A DNA stretch of 64,000 bases. Source: JBGPEQ01 sp050180895 (GTDB lineage: Bacteria > Pseudomonadota > Alphaproteobacteria > Dongiales > Dongiaceae). The position numbers and the translations under genes are program-made. The notes below the pieces were generated by a model. The model ran no database searches, was not told the origin of the DNA, and was given only the letters and a program-made list of their open reading frames with translations. Positions 1-8,392 of this stretch are shown here, piece by piece. The DNA lies in NCBI GenBank assembly GCA_050180895.1, contig JBFXDS010000006.1:248001-312000 (forward strand), in the 5' to 3' direction. Every line of letters begins with the position of its first letter. Positions within the stretch are counted from its first letter, which is position 1.

Positions 1-594
1 GCACGCGCCCAGCGACTGCAGCGCCCAAGTCCAACCGCCGGGGCTGCTGCCCAGATCGAGGCAGCGTTCGCCCGGCTGTGGATGCCGGCCGATCTGGGTC
101 AGCGCCTCCCACAGCTTCAAATAGGCGCGGTTAGGCGGCGCGGACCTGTTCTCGACGAACGCGACCTCGCCGTTGGGAAACGGGCTCGAGCAGCGCGCTG
201 CGGCTAGGATGGTGTTCGCATCCACCAGCGTCCACGAGCCCAGGGGTGCCGACGGCGGCGCCGTGGGAAACGCCAGCGGCTTGGCGCTCACATGCGGCAG
301 CGCCGCCTGAATCAGTGCTGCGCGCCGGTGCAGGCGGCAGAGATAGGGCGGCGCCCAGTTGCGCTGTATGGCGCGTAGCGCCCGCGCCGCATCGGCGATC
401 GACGCGACGGAGATTTGCACCGGGTCCCACCAGACATTGGCACACCAAGCGGCCGGCAGCGGCGGGCCGGCGGCGAGATACAATCGGCCACGCCGTCCGA
501 TGATGCGCACCTGCCCGAGGTCCGCCTCGAGCTCGGCGTCGAAGCCGGGCGCCGCCAGATATCCGGTCGCGTCGAGCGGCAGCGATTCGGCCAT
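1..594 (-). CDS. SAM-dependent RNA methyltransferase, RlmM/FtsJ-like (partial, C-terminus off window)
   Basis: The reading frame opens at an ATG (positions 594-592), stays open for 198 codons and runs off the left edge. The last visible residues include LDLGSSPGGWTWAL, the SAM-binding motif I of FtsJ/RrmJ-fold 2'-O-methyltransferases. The roughly 165 residues before it match the layout of RlmM, the 23S rRNA C2498 ribose methyltransferase, which has an N-terminal RNA-binding part and then the FtsJ fold. The next minus-strand gene upstream, the EamA transporter, ends 20 bp before this start, so the two may be co-transcribed. Family is well supported by the motif; the exact rRNA target is inferred, because the catalytic K-D-K-E residues lie mostly outside the window. 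Confidence 0.75.
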   Translation of the reverse strand, partial: MAESLPLDATGYLAAPGFDAELEADLGQVRIIGRRGRLYLAAGPPLPAAWCANVWWDPVQISVASIADAARALRAIQRNWAPPYLCRLHRRAALIQAALPHVSAKPLAFPTAPPSAPLGSWTLVDANTILAAARCSSPFPNGEVAFVENRSAPPNRAYLKLWEALTQIGRHPQPGERCLDLGSSPGGWTWALQSLGAC

Positions 595-614
595 CGTCGA
601 GGCGGCGTGGCCGT

Positions 615-1511
615 CTAAGCCGGCCTGAGGCGCCGCTCCCAGAGCACCCCGATCGCCGACTGCATGGCCACCGCGCCGAACACGATCACGCCGCCACCGA
701 GCGCGATGGGCGATGGCGCTTCCCCGACGACGAGCCACACCCATAGCGGCGAGAGGATGATCTCGGCCAGCAGCAGCAGCGATACCTCGGCCGCCGGCAC
801 GCGCCGCGCCCCCAGCATGATGAGGAAGAAGCCGGTGCAGGTCTGGACGACACCCATGACGCAGGCCAGCAGCACGTCATGCAGCGGTAGTGCCAAGTCG
901 CCGGCCATGACGGCTGCGACGCCAACGATGAGCATGCTGGCGATGGCTAGAGCCGGCAGCATGTCGACGTGGCGGAAGCGGCGGAGCAGCACGACCAGCA
1001 GGGCGTAGCTGGCGGCACAGACCAGCGCGATGATGATTCCGGAAAGACCGCGCCCGGCAAGGCCGTCGACCACCATGATGCCGATCCCGAAGACAGCGGC
1101 GGCGATGGCCAGCCAGGTCGCGGGTCGGACGCGTTCGCGCAGCAGCAGCCAGGCGAGGAGCGCGGCGAAGAACGGCGCCGAGCTGATGACGAACATGGCG
1201 TTGGCGACCGTCGTCAGCATCACCGCGAAGACATAGCCGATCATGCTGACGCCGAGGGTGGCCGCGGCGAAGAGCCCGCCCGCACCCATGCGCCGGAACG
1301 GCGCGACGAACCTCCCGCGGTACTGCAGCGCGATGACGGCCAGGGTCACAACGGCCATGGCGCCCGAACGATAGAACAGCACCTGCCAGGGAGTCGCGAC
1401 CTCCATGTGGCGCAGGAATAGTCCGCCGCTGCTCAGCACTGTGGCGGCGAGCAGCACCAGGACCACGCCGATGGTATAGGTGCCGGCTCGCATATCTGCG
1501 GGTCCGCTCAT
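615..1511 (-). CDS. EamA/DMT-family transporter
   Basis: A 298-residue hydrophobic protein with about ten predicted membrane segments in two halves. This is the usual architecture of the drug/metabolite transporter superfamily (paired EamA domains). The sequence has the typical SGGLFLRHME stretch after the first segment and VSLLLLAEIILSPLWVWLVVGE in the second half, where this family conserves the E-x-(V/I)-x-(S/A)-P-L pattern. The start chosen is the ATG at 1511, which overlaps the stop of the upstream HAD gene by four bases (ATGA), a sign of translational coupling. The substrate cannot be told from sequence; relatives export amino acids, nucleotides or metabolites. Confidence 0.85.
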   Translation of the reverse strand: MSGPADMRAGTYTIGVVLVLLAATVLSSGGLFLRHMEVATPWQVLFYRSGAMAVVTLAVIALQYRGRFVAPFRRMGAGGLFAAATLGVSMIGYVFAVMLTTVANAMFVISSAPFFAALLAWLLLRERVRPATWLAIAAAVFGIGIMVVDGLAGRGLSGIIIALVCAASYALLVVLLRRFRHVDMLPALAIASMLIVGVAAVMAGDLALPLHDVLLACVMGVVQTCTGFFLIMLGARRVPAAEVSLLLLAEIILSPLWVWLVVGEAPSPIALGGGVIVFGAVAMQSAIGVLWERRLRPA

Positions 1512-2314
1512 GGCGCGGCGTCGCGCGCGGCCAGGAGAGCATCGGCCAGCTCGACGAAGCCGGCGCCGCCCCGGCTCGGGGTCACATAGGCCGGGAGTGC
1601 CGCCAAGCGGTCGGCGAACGCCGCCACGTTGGCGACGCCGACGGCGTTGGGAAAGAATGCGAACATCGGCGCATCGTTGGGCGAATCGCCAGCGAATACG
1701 AACTCCTCGCGGCGGGCGTCGAGGTCGATGGCGAAGCACTCCTGCAGCAGGAGCCGAGTCATGCCGAGCTTGTCGTAGCTGCCGAACCATCCGTTGACAT
1801 GGATGGAACTGACCTTGGCCGTTGCCCCGGCCTCGCCGAACATCGCCACGATGCGGTCCACCTCCGCGCGGGCCAGCGGCGGCACGTCCTCGCGGACGTC
1901 GATTGCCAGGTCGGCCTCGCGGTACAGTTGATCGGACGCCAGGGCCGTGCCGGGCACGGCCGCCAGGATGCGGTCGCGCAGCGCCGCCAGCCGCTGCCGG
2001 TTGTTCGCCCGCTCGGCCGCCGGCGCGAGGAAACGCTTCAGCAGCTTGTGCGCAACCGCGTCGTAGCGGAAGTAGAAGGCACCGTTCTCGCCGACGACGG
2101 CATCCACCGGCCACATGCGCGCGATGTGGTCGCACCATCCGGCCGGGCGCCCGGTGATGGGGACGACGATGAGGCCCGCGGCGCGCAGCCGCTCCAGCGC
2201 GCCATAGGCGGCGGCGGTCAGCCGGCCGTCGGTGGTGAGGGTGTCGTCGATATCCGTGAAGACGCCGCGGATGCGCCGGCGGGCCGCGGCGGCGAAGCTG
2301 TCGAGCGGTTGCAT
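1508..2314 (-). CDS. HAD-superfamily phosphatase (HAD-IIB type)
   Basis: A 268-residue haloacid-dehalogenase-fold hydrolase. Motif I, DIDDTLTTDG, lies near residue 21 and provides the nucleophile and acid/base aspartates. A TGRP segment (motif II region) follows, and motif IV is GDSPNDAPM near residue 205. The roughly 100-residue insertion between motifs II and III is the C2B cap of the Cof/sucrose-phosphatase/mannosyl-3-phosphoglycerate phosphatase group. The ATG at 2314 is chosen because homologous sequence begins a few residues before motif I; an open frame extends further upstream but contains no family sequence. It overlaps the EamA gene by 4 bp. The natural substrate is unknown, probably a sugar phosphate or other small phosphate ester. 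Confidence 0.8.
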   Translation of the reverse strand: MQPLDSFAAAARRRIRGVFTDIDDTLTTDGRLTAAAYGALERLRAAGLIVVPITGRPAGWCDHIARMWPVDAVVGENGAFYFRYDAVAHKLLKRFLAPAAERANNRQRLAALRDRILAAVPGTALASDQLYREADLAIDVREDVPPLARAEVDRIVAMFGEAGATAKVSSIHVNGWFGSYDKLGMTRLLLQECFAIDLDARREEFVFAGDSPNDAPMFAFFPNAVGVANVAAFADRLAALPAYVTPSRGGAGFVELADALLAARDAAP

Positions 2315-2469
2315 GTCTGAGATTCGTCGCCGTTCCGGGAGTTGGCGGGTCCGCGTTTGTCCCATCAAAGCCGATCCGGCGGCAAGCCGAAAGCGGCGTC
2401 GATATGTTGACGCGAAGCTGGCCGGCTTCGGTCTGTCGGGCGTGCGAAATGTGATATCGTCCGGCGGCC

Positions 2470-2986
2470 ATGGCCCCCGTCCGACTGACGCCCGGCGATC
2501 CGGCTCCCTGGTTCGTCGCCCCATCGCCCAGGAATCCGCGCTACCACTTCGATTCGGTGGCGGGCCGCGACATCGCCCTCTGCTTCTATGGCTCGGCCGC
2601 CAATCCGGCGGTCGGACAGATGCTGTCCGCTATCCGCGCGGCGTCGATGTCTTCCAGGACGATCACGCGTCGTTCTTCGGCGTCGGCGCCGATCCCGAAG
2701 ACGAGCGCCAGATGCGCATCCAGGAGCGAATTCCCGGGGTCCGCCTGTTGTGGACTACAATCTCAAGACCGCCGCGCGCCACGGCATCTGTGCCGCGCTG
2801 GAACCGGGCGGCGGCGGCGCCCGCTATCAGCCGGCCAGCTTCATCCTCGATCCGGCGTTGCGCGTGCCGGTCACGCGCGGCCGTCGCTATTGCGTGCACC
2901 TCGACGACCTCGTCGAGGACAAGCGGCGTGACGAGGTCGAGATGGCCGGTGCGACGGCTTCGGCCGCCGATCCGCAAGTGCGGTAG
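2470..2986 (+). pseudogene. Frameshifted redoxin (peroxiredoxin-like) gene relic
   Basis: An ATG at 2470 opens a frame reading MAPVRLTPGDPAPWF and then DIALCFYGSAANPAVGQML, the start of a thioredoxin-fold redoxin domain. It resembles the N-terminal domain of some alphaproteobacterial redoxin/2OG-Fe(II) oxygenase proteins. Around 2640 the homologous reading continues only in another frame (VFQDDHASFFGVGADPEDE, then GVRLLW). Near 2750 it moves to a third frame (DYNLKTAARHGICAALE, then YQPASFILDPALRV). After about 2870 the family pattern is lost. At least two frameshifts plus loss of the C-terminal part mean no intact product. A sequencing error could explain one shift but less easily two plus the truncation. 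Confidence 0.6.
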
Positions 2987-3013
2987 ACGATCACGCGGCG
3001 ACCCGGTCGAGAA

Positions 3014-4300
3014 ATGATCGGCTCCAGGCCATTTCGGGATGAGGCGCTGGACGCGCAACGGACGCGCATCCTGGCTGCGGCCATTGTCGTCTTGGCGGCC
3101 GGTGCGTTTCTGCTCGGCTGGTACCTCGATCTGCCGGTTCTCGGGCTGTTGGGGGTCCTCGTTCTGTCTGCCGTCCTGCTCTACGGCGCCGTGCGTCTGG
3201 GTCGCGCGGAGATTGCCCGCGCCCGCGCGGAGGAGCGTTTCCACGGCGTGTTTCGATCGGGCATCGGTGTTGCTGTCTGGGACATGGAGGGAGACATCCG
3301 CGACGCCAATGACGCGTTTCTCGCCATGATCGGCTATGAGCGCGATGAACTGCGGGCCGGCCGGCTCAACTGGAGGGACTTGGCGCCGCCATCGCATTCC
3401 GGTGCGTCCGCGGCGGCCGACCACGCGATTCCACGCCCGAGCGGTACGGCTCCGCAGGAGCAAGGTTGCACCCGCAAGGACGGCGCATGCCTCCTGCTCT
3501 CGGTCTGGAGTGCGCCGCTCGCAAGCGACCCCGGACAGAACGTCTCCGTCGTGCTCGATGCGACGCAGCAGAGGGAAACCGAAGGCCAGTTGCGCCGGGA
3601 GCAGGATCTGCAGGCGCTCGGCCGGATGATGGGTGCCGCCGCGCATGACCTCAACAATCTGCTCATGGTCACGATGGGCAACGGGGAGATGCTGGCGGCA
3701 AAGCTGGCGGGCGACGCACGCCTTCTGGAGATGGCGGAGCTGATCGGCAAATCGGCCAAGCGGAGTGCCGGCCTGACCGGTCGTCTCCTCGCTTTGGCGC
3801 GGCGGCATCCGCTGCGGCCGCAGGCGGTCGACATCAACCGGTTGCTTGCCAGCCTGGAGGATCGGCTGCGGAGTGCGCTGGGCCGGAATATCCGCATCGA
3901 GCTGATCCGAGATGCGGGGCTATGGCCGGCGACCGCCGATGCGACGGCTCTCGAAGCGGCGTTTCTCAACCTCGCCCTCGATGCGCGCGACGCCATGCCG
4001 GACGGCGGCCGTCTGACGATCACGACGGCCAACCTTCGCATTGGCGCGGCGGAAGCCGAACGATATGCGCAGCTGCAACCGGGCCAGTATGTCACGATAT
4101 CCCTTGCCGGCCTGTCGCCGGCTCATGCCGGGTCGATCTTCGCGGCCGAGGACGGCGGTCCGGGCCTCGGCTTGGCTCGGGGGCTGCTCAAGCCGTCCGG
4201 TGGGCAGATATCGATCGACGGCACGTTTGACGAGGGTACTACGGTGACAATGTATCTGCCGCACGCCCTCGGCACACCTCCCGCAGACCGAAGCGAGTAG
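3014..4300 (+). CDS. PAS-domain sensor histidine kinase with degenerate catalytic lobe
   Basis: A 428-residue protein with two membrane segments (about residues 18-66), a PAS domain (about 73-190), a HisKA segment with H-box AAHDLNNLL (near 212) and a remnant HATPase lobe. The N-box reads LNLALDARDAM, where active kinases usually have NLxxNARDAM, so the magnesium-binding Asn is Asp. The DTGxGM box (G1) and the following PFFTTK segment are absent, replaced by LAGLSPAHAGSIFAAEDG. Only the G2 remnant GPGLGLA and the GTTVTMYLP tail remain. No receiver domain is attached and no response regulator gene is adjacent. It may be an inactive pseudo-kinase or a decaying gene. The frame is intact from ATG to stop. 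Confidence 0.75.
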   Translation: MIGSRPFRDEALDAQRTRILAAAIVVLAAGAFLLGWYLDLPVLGLLGVLVLSAVLLYGAVRLGRAEIARARAEERFHGVFRSGIGVAVWDMEGDIRDANDAFLAMIGYERDELRAGRLNWRDLAPPSHSGASAAADHAIPRPSGTAPQEQGCTRKDGACLLLSVWSAPLASDPGQNVSVVLDATQQRETEGQLRREQDLQALGRMMGAAAHDLNNLLMVTMGNGEMLAAKLAGDARLLEMAELIGKSAKRSAGLTGRLLALARRHPLRPQAVDINRLLASLEDRLRSALGRNIRIELIRDAGLWPATADATALEAAFLNLALDARDAMPDGGRLTITTANLRIGAAEAERYAQLQPGQYVTISLAGLSPAHAGSIFAAEDGGPGLGLARGLLKPSGGQISIDGTFDEGTTVTMYLPHALGTPPADRSE

Positions 4301-4369
4301 GATCGGGCGACCGCATCTGGCAAAACAGACGGCGTGGAAGATTTGGCGCGGCGGGAAGGAGGGCAGGCG

Positions 4370-4597
4370 TTACTCGACAGGCTTCCGGATCTCGAACGTG
4401 AACAAGCCGGGCGCTTTCGTGACCGAGACGAGATCGAGGCCGGCGCGGTGGCAGTAGTAGGTGAAATCGATGACCGCGGCGGGATCCGTCGCCAGGACCG
4501 TCAAGGTCTCGCCTGCCGGGACATGACGCATGGCGCGCTCGGTCCGCAAGACGGGCTCGGGGCAATGCAGACCTGTGACATCGAGAATTCGCGCCAT
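4370..4597 (-). CDS. tusA: TusA-family sulfur carrier protein
   Basis: A 75-residue protein carrying the family signature HCPEPVLRTERAM, with the persulfide-carrying cysteine at position 12 in the CPxP motif. The length is typical of TusA/SirA/YedF proteins (75-85 residues). These proteins relay sulfane sulfur from a desulfurase or rhodanese to acceptors such as tRNA thiolation enzymes, molybdenum cofactor assembly or sulfur-oxidation complexes. No TusBCD genes are adjacent. A DsrE-like gene, a lipoate-binding protein and a selenium locus lie within 15 kb, so a role in sulfur or selenium delivery to formate dehydrogenase assembly is possible but only inferred. Confidence 0.85.
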   Translation of the reverse strand: MARILDVTGLHCPEPVLRTERAMRHVPAGETLTVLATDPAAVIDFTYYCHRAGLDLVSVTKAPGLFTFEIRKPVE

Positions 4598-4662
4598 GGA
4601 TCGCCGCTACCCATCAAGATGGCGGACTTGCCGGCGAGCGAACCCGGTTGCGTCATTGCCGA

Positions 4663-5034
4663 TCACGCCTCGATGGCCTCGAGTCGCATCATGCGGCCTT
4701 CTCGATCGAAGAAGTAGCCGTCATTGATGGCGGCGTGGTCGGCAATGACGCGATTCTGGAGTTCGGCCAGGCGTTGTCGTGCGGTTCCGTCGCCCAACGG
4801 GCCGCCGCCGTCCAGAAAGGCCGGAAATATCGCCGTGCCGTTCCATGGCAACTTCGACCGATCGAGGAGATTGCGCATGTCCGGCCAACGCAACTCGCTG
4901 CCGATGACCGTCGCATAGGAGGAACCCAGCGGCCGGAGCTTGATGCCTTCGATCTTCACCAGGATGATGAGGGCGGTGAAGGGGCCGGAGGTGATGAACT
5001 GGTTCTCGAGCCAGCGATCGAAATCGGTCGCCAC
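4663..5034 (-). CDS. Conserved hypothetical protein, 123 aa
   Basis: I do not recognise the family. The product is soluble, lacks a signal peptide or membrane segment, and has several aromatic and acidic positions (DFDRWLENQF at the start, NDGYFFDREGRMMRLE near the end). Codon use is typical of its neighbours. It lies three bases after the stop of the upstream 155-residue gene on the same strand, so the two are almost certainly one transcription unit and probably work together. A gene of ordinary composition in a tight pair supports real coding. Confidence 0.6.
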   Translation of the reverse strand: MATDFDRWLENQFITSGPFTALIILVKIEGIKLRPLGSSYATVIGSELRWPDMRNLLDRSKLPWNGTAIFPAFLDGGGPLGDGTARQRLAELQNRVIADHAAINDGYFFDREGRMMRLEAIEA

Positions 5035-5037
5035 GGC

Positions 5038-5505
5038 CTAGAAATCCACGAGAGGCTGGAAGGACGGCGGCTCGCGGCCAAGGAGATCGAGGAAATCCTG
5101 TCCGAATCGGTCGCGATACCAGACCTCGAACGCGGCAAAGACCTCGACCACGTCCGCATCGGCAGGCGCGGTGCCGGCGTCACCATTCGGCGGGTGCATC
5201 CGCGCATGGATTAGTGAAGCGACAGGGCCGAGCCGCTCGCGCAGGTCGGCATAGGCGGTGCGCGTCTCGTTCCAGCCGGATTGCGCCGTTGCCATCGCGA
5301 GCTGGGCGTCGACGCCCGCCGGCAACTCGGCGTGCTCCGCCGCTGCCGCCGCCATATCCTTCAGCAGGTTGTAGCGGCGATAGGCCCGCGTCCGCTCGAT
5401 CTCGAGCGCCTCCAGGCGGTGCCGGCTTTCGCGCCGGAAATGAGACTCCTCCTGTTCCTTGGCCTCGGCGGCGGCGCGCAATCGCTCTAGGAAGTCAACC
5501 GGCAT
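5038..5505 (-). CDS. Hypothetical coiled-coil-rich protein, 155 aa
   Basis: No family recognised. The first 75 residues are rich in E, R, A and L with heptad-like spacing (FLERLRAAAEAKEQEESHF, then RLEALEIERTRAYRRYNLL), suggesting a helical or coiled-coil N-terminus. The second half contains aromatic residues (FAAFEVWYRDRFGQDFLDLL). No signal peptide. It begins 30 bp past the 3' end of tRNA-Sec on the same strand and is followed after 3 bp by another small gene. It could be read through from the selenium operon, since no clear terminator separates them. Confidence 0.55.
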   Translation of the reverse strand: MPVDFLERLRAAAEAKEQEESHFRRESRHRLEALEIERTRAYRRYNLLKDMAAAAAEHAELPAGVDAQLAMATAQSGWNETRTAYADLRERLGPVASLIHARMHPPNGDAGTAPADADVVEVFAAFEVWYRDRFGQDFLDLLGREPPSFQPLVDF

Positions 5506-5534
5506 CGTCGAATCCTGGAATGGAGCCGAGGAGT

Positions 5535-5630
5535 TGGCGGAAGAGAGTGGGAGTCGAACCCACCAAGGACCGGCTGACGGCCCTTACTGGATTTGAAGTC
5601 CAGCCGCCCCACCAGGGACGAGTCTCTTCC
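5535..5630 (-). tRNA. selC: tRNA-Sec (UCA anticodon)
   Basis: A 96-nt tRNA reading on the minus strand. The acceptor stem can form 8 bp (GGAAGAGA with TCTCTTCC), the long form typical of bacterial selenocysteine tRNA. The discriminator G and an encoded CCA follow. The anticodon loop is CTTCAAA within stem TGGA/TCCA, giving UCA, which reads UGA. A long variable arm lies between the anticodon and T arms, and the T arm has GGTTCGACTCC. It sits 21 bp downstream of selB on the same strand, at the end of the selenium operon. It supplies Sec-tRNA for the in-frame UGA of fdnG in this window. Confidence 0.97.
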
Positions 5631-5651
5631 GATGGCCGCGTTCATCATTCT

Positions 5652-7589
5652 CTATTCTAGCGACCCGCTCGCGCCGAAGCGATCCAGCTTTTCGCGCCGG
5701 ACGGTACGCAGATCGCCGTGGCGCATGGTCACGCCCGCCCTATCGAAGAACTCCAGGATCTGAATGGCCACTTTGCGGCCGGAACCGATCTTGTCGCGGA
5801 ACGCTCCGGCGGTCACCGCCTTGTCGGCGCTGGCAGCGGCCAGGCCATCGGCGATGGCGATCATCTCAACGACCGTCGAGCGCAGGAAGAAGTGGTCGTG
5901 CGCAACCTGGATGACCTTTCCCATCTTGGCGAGCCGGCGCAGCAACTGCCGCACGTCATCCTCCCGTGCCGACAGCGTATCGGCATAGTCGCGAACGCGG
6001 GGTGGCTGGAACCGGCCACGCTGCATCAGCGGACGGATGCGCGACCACAGGCGTTCGTCTGCCGCGGTCAGCTTCGCGGCATGCCCAGGCAGCCTCAGCC
6101 AGGGCCCGTCCGCCTCGACGGCGTGCTCGCGCAACAGCTGGGTGAGCACGGCGGAGAACACCGGCGGCGGCATCCGGATCGGTGTCGCCAGGCGGAGCCG
6201 CTCCGCCTCGAGGCCGGCGCTGTCCTGCGATTTCGCGTGATGCGTGCTCAGCGTCTCCACGACGGCGCCGCAGACGGCGGCGCAGCGTTGCGCCGAAAAT
6301 CCGAAATGCTGGCTCGACCCGGAGGCGATCGTGAGGCCGGCCTCGCGCCAGGTATCTGCGGCTTCGGCCTGTGTCAGGTTCCACATCCGGGCGTAGCGCG
6401 AGAGGTCGATCCAGCCCGGCTCGATATCGATCAACTCCTTGAGTGTTGCGCTGGCCGTCGGCTTGTCGAGCGCCCGCAGGCTCGCCAGCCGCACGGGTCG
6501 TCGGCGACCGCGCGCGGGCGGCCAGGGATCGAGGACGAGGCCGCCCCCGATGGTCCGCTGCGCCGACTGGTCGCGCAGGATGAGCTTGTCGCCGCGCAAA
6601 GCGCCGATCGGCCGATCGGCCACGATCTGCGCCAAGGCCGTTGCGCCCGGCGGCAATGCCTCGACATCGAGCAGCGCAACCCGGGCGGAGATATGCGCGG
6701 CCCCGACGTGGAGATGCACCGGCGTCCAATGACGCAAGGGTCGCGTCTCCGACGACAGCAGCCGGAGTCGGGCATCCAGGCGGTCGGTCGGGTCATGAGC
6801 AGCGGGATCGACGAGCCAGTCGCCTCGCTGGATCCTGTCCTTGTCGATCTGCGGCCCGGCGATGTTGACGGCGCAGCGCTGTCCGGCGCGGCCACGTTCG
6901 GCGGCTTCGTTCTGCGCGTGAATGCCGCGGACGCGCGCTTCGATCCCGGACGGCGACAGCAGCAGCCGGTCGCCGATCGATACCTCGCCCGCTAAGACCG
7001 TGCCGGTGACCACCGTACCCACGCCCGCCAGGGTGAAGCTGCGGTCGACGGCCAGACGGAAGCGCCCGGCCGCCGGGCGGTGCGGCAGGCTGGCGGCGGC
7101 GGCCCGCAGCCGTGCTCCGAGTTCGGCGACGCCGGCGCCGGTCACCGAGGACACGGGAAGGATGTCGGCGTCTGCCAGTCCCGTCCCCGACAAGAGCGCC
7201 CGTATCTGGCCGGAAACATCGCGCAGCCGCTCCGACGGTACCAGATCGGCCTTGGTCAAGGCGACGATCCCACGCCGAAGATCGAGCAGATCGAGAATTT
7301 GCAGATGCTCCCGCGTCTGCGGCATCGGCCCGTCGTCGGCGGCGACGACCAGCAGCACGTAGTCGATGCCGATCGCGCCGGCCAGCATGTTGTGCACGAA
7401 GCGCTCGTGTCCGGGAACGTCGACGAATCCCAGCGGCTCGGCGCCGCTTATCGCCTGATAGGCGAAGCCGATGTCGATCGTGATGCCGCGCGCCTTCTCT
7501 TCCGGCAACCGGTCTGCGTCGACTCCGGTCAGCGCACGGACCAGCGCGGTCTTCCCGTGATCGATGTGACCGGCCGTGCCGATGATCAT
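5652..7589 (-). CDS. selB: Selenocysteine-specific elongation factor SelB
   Basis: A 645-residue GTPase that delivers Sec-tRNA to the ribosome at UGA codons followed by a SECIS hairpin. G1 is GTAGHIDHGKTAL at residues 4-16, DVPGHERF is the G3 box near residue 58 and TKAD is the G4 box. EF-Tu-like beta-barrel domains follow. The last 250 residues form the winged-helix repeats that bind SECIS RNA. Length is normal for SelB (about 610-650). The start overlaps the stop of the Sel1-repeat gene by 4 bp, and tRNA-Sec lies just downstream, so elongation factor and tRNA are probably co-transcribed. Confidence 0.97.
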   Translation of the reverse strand: MIIGTAGHIDHGKTALVRALTGVDADRLPEEKARGITIDIGFAYQAISGAEPLGFVDVPGHERFVHNMLAGAIGIDYVLLVVAADDGPMPQTREHLQILDLLDLRRGIVALTKADLVPSERLRDVSGQIRALLSGTGLADADILPVSSVTGAGVAELGARLRAAAASLPHRPAAGRFRLAVDRSFTLAGVGTVVTGTVLAGEVSIGDRLLLSPSGIEARVRGIHAQNEAAERGRAGQRCAVNIAGPQIDKDRIQRGDWLVDPAAHDPTDRLDARLRLLSSETRPLRHWTPVHLHVGAAHISARVALLDVEALPPGATALAQIVADRPIGALRGDKLILRDQSAQRTIGGGLVLDPWPPARGRRRPVRLASLRALDKPTASATLKELIDIEPGWIDLSRYARMWNLTQAEAADTWREAGLTIASGSSQHFGFSAQRCAAVCGAVVETLSTHHAKSQDSAGLEAERLRLATPIRMPPPVFSAVLTQLLREHAVEADGPWLRLPGHAAKLTAADERLWSRIRPLMQRGRFQPPRVRDYADTLSAREDDVRQLLRRLAKMGKVIQVAHDHFFLRSTVVEMIAIADGLAAASADKAVTAGAFRDKIGSGRKVAIQILEFFDRAGVTMRHGDLRTVRREKLDRFGASGSLE

Positions 7590-8389
7590 GGCGCCTTGCC
7601 GGCGGCCGGCAGGTGATCAGCCGCACTCCTTTCCTCGGGCGTGGTGGCGTCATCGACCCGGCGGAGAAAGCCGGCCGCTAGGTCGTTTCCCTGGCTGGCG
7701 GCGCGTTTCAGCCAATGAAAGGCTTGCGCCTGGTCCCTGGCGATGCCGAGTCCGAGATGATAAGCCGCGCCGAGCATCATCTGCGCTTCCGCGTCGCCTT
7801 GTTCCGCCGCCATCCGGAACCAGCGCGCGGCTTCCGCCGGATTTCGGTCGACGCCCCAGGCGTTGTGGTGGATCTGGCCGAGCCGGCATTGTGCCGAGAC
7901 ATTGCCCTGCGCGGCTGCCGCCTCGGCCCAACGCTTCGCCGCCGCGTAGTCCCGTTTGATGCCGACGCCTTCCAGGTACATCCAGCTCAGCATGTTCTGC
8001 GCATCCGCTTGGCCGCTTCCCGCGGCCTTCTCATACCAGCGTGCCGCTTCGGCCAGGTCGCCGTCGGTGCCGCGACCCTCGTAGTACATCAGCGCCAGGT
8101 TCTGCTGCGCGATCGGGTCGCCGGCCTCGGCCGCGCGTCGGAACCAGCGGGTCGCGAGCGCGTCATCGCGAGGCACGCCCCAGCCATAGCTGTAGAGGCC
8201 CGCCAGATTGCTCTGGGCGCGCGCCATGCCGCGTTCGGCCAATTGCTGCCAGATGGCGGATGCCGTTCCGTAGTCCTTGGCGTCGAAGGCCAGCCGGGCT
8301 CTCTCCATCGCGGCATCGGTGCCCGATGCGGCCGCGGGTGTCGCGGCGGCATCCCTGCCGGTACCTCGCAGTCGATCGAGAATTCGCAT
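7586..8389 (-). CDS. Sel1-like repeat protein between selA and selB
   Basis: A 267-residue protein made of about six Sel1-like (TPR-type) repeats, each near 36 residues with the pattern A-x2-W-x3-A-A-x2-G-x3-A-Q-x2-L-x2-x-Y-x3-G-x-G. Examples are ALATRWFRRAAEAGDPIAQ and AEAARWFRMAAEQGDAEAQ. No signal peptide, so a cytoplasmic adaptor is likely. The name Sel1 is unrelated to selenium. The gene starts 3 bp after selA and overlaps selB by 4 bp, so it is translationally embedded in the selenocysteine operon. A scaffold role with the Sec machinery is an inference from position; Sel1 proteins generally mediate protein-protein contacts. Confidence 0.9.
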   Translation of the reverse strand: MRILDRLRGTGRDAAATPAAASGTDAAMERARLAFDAKDYGTASAIWQQLAERGMARAQSNLAGLYSYGWGVPRDDALATRWFRRAAEAGDPIAQQNLALMYYEGRGTDGDLAEAARWYEKAAGSGQADAQNMLSWMYLEGVGIKRDYAAAKRWAEAAAAQGNVSAQCRLGQIHHNAWGVDRNPAEAARWFRMAAEQGDAEAQMMLGAAYHLGLGIARDQAQAFHWLKRAASQGNDLAAGFLRRVDDATTPEERSAADHLPAAGKAP

Positions 8390-8392
8390 GGC

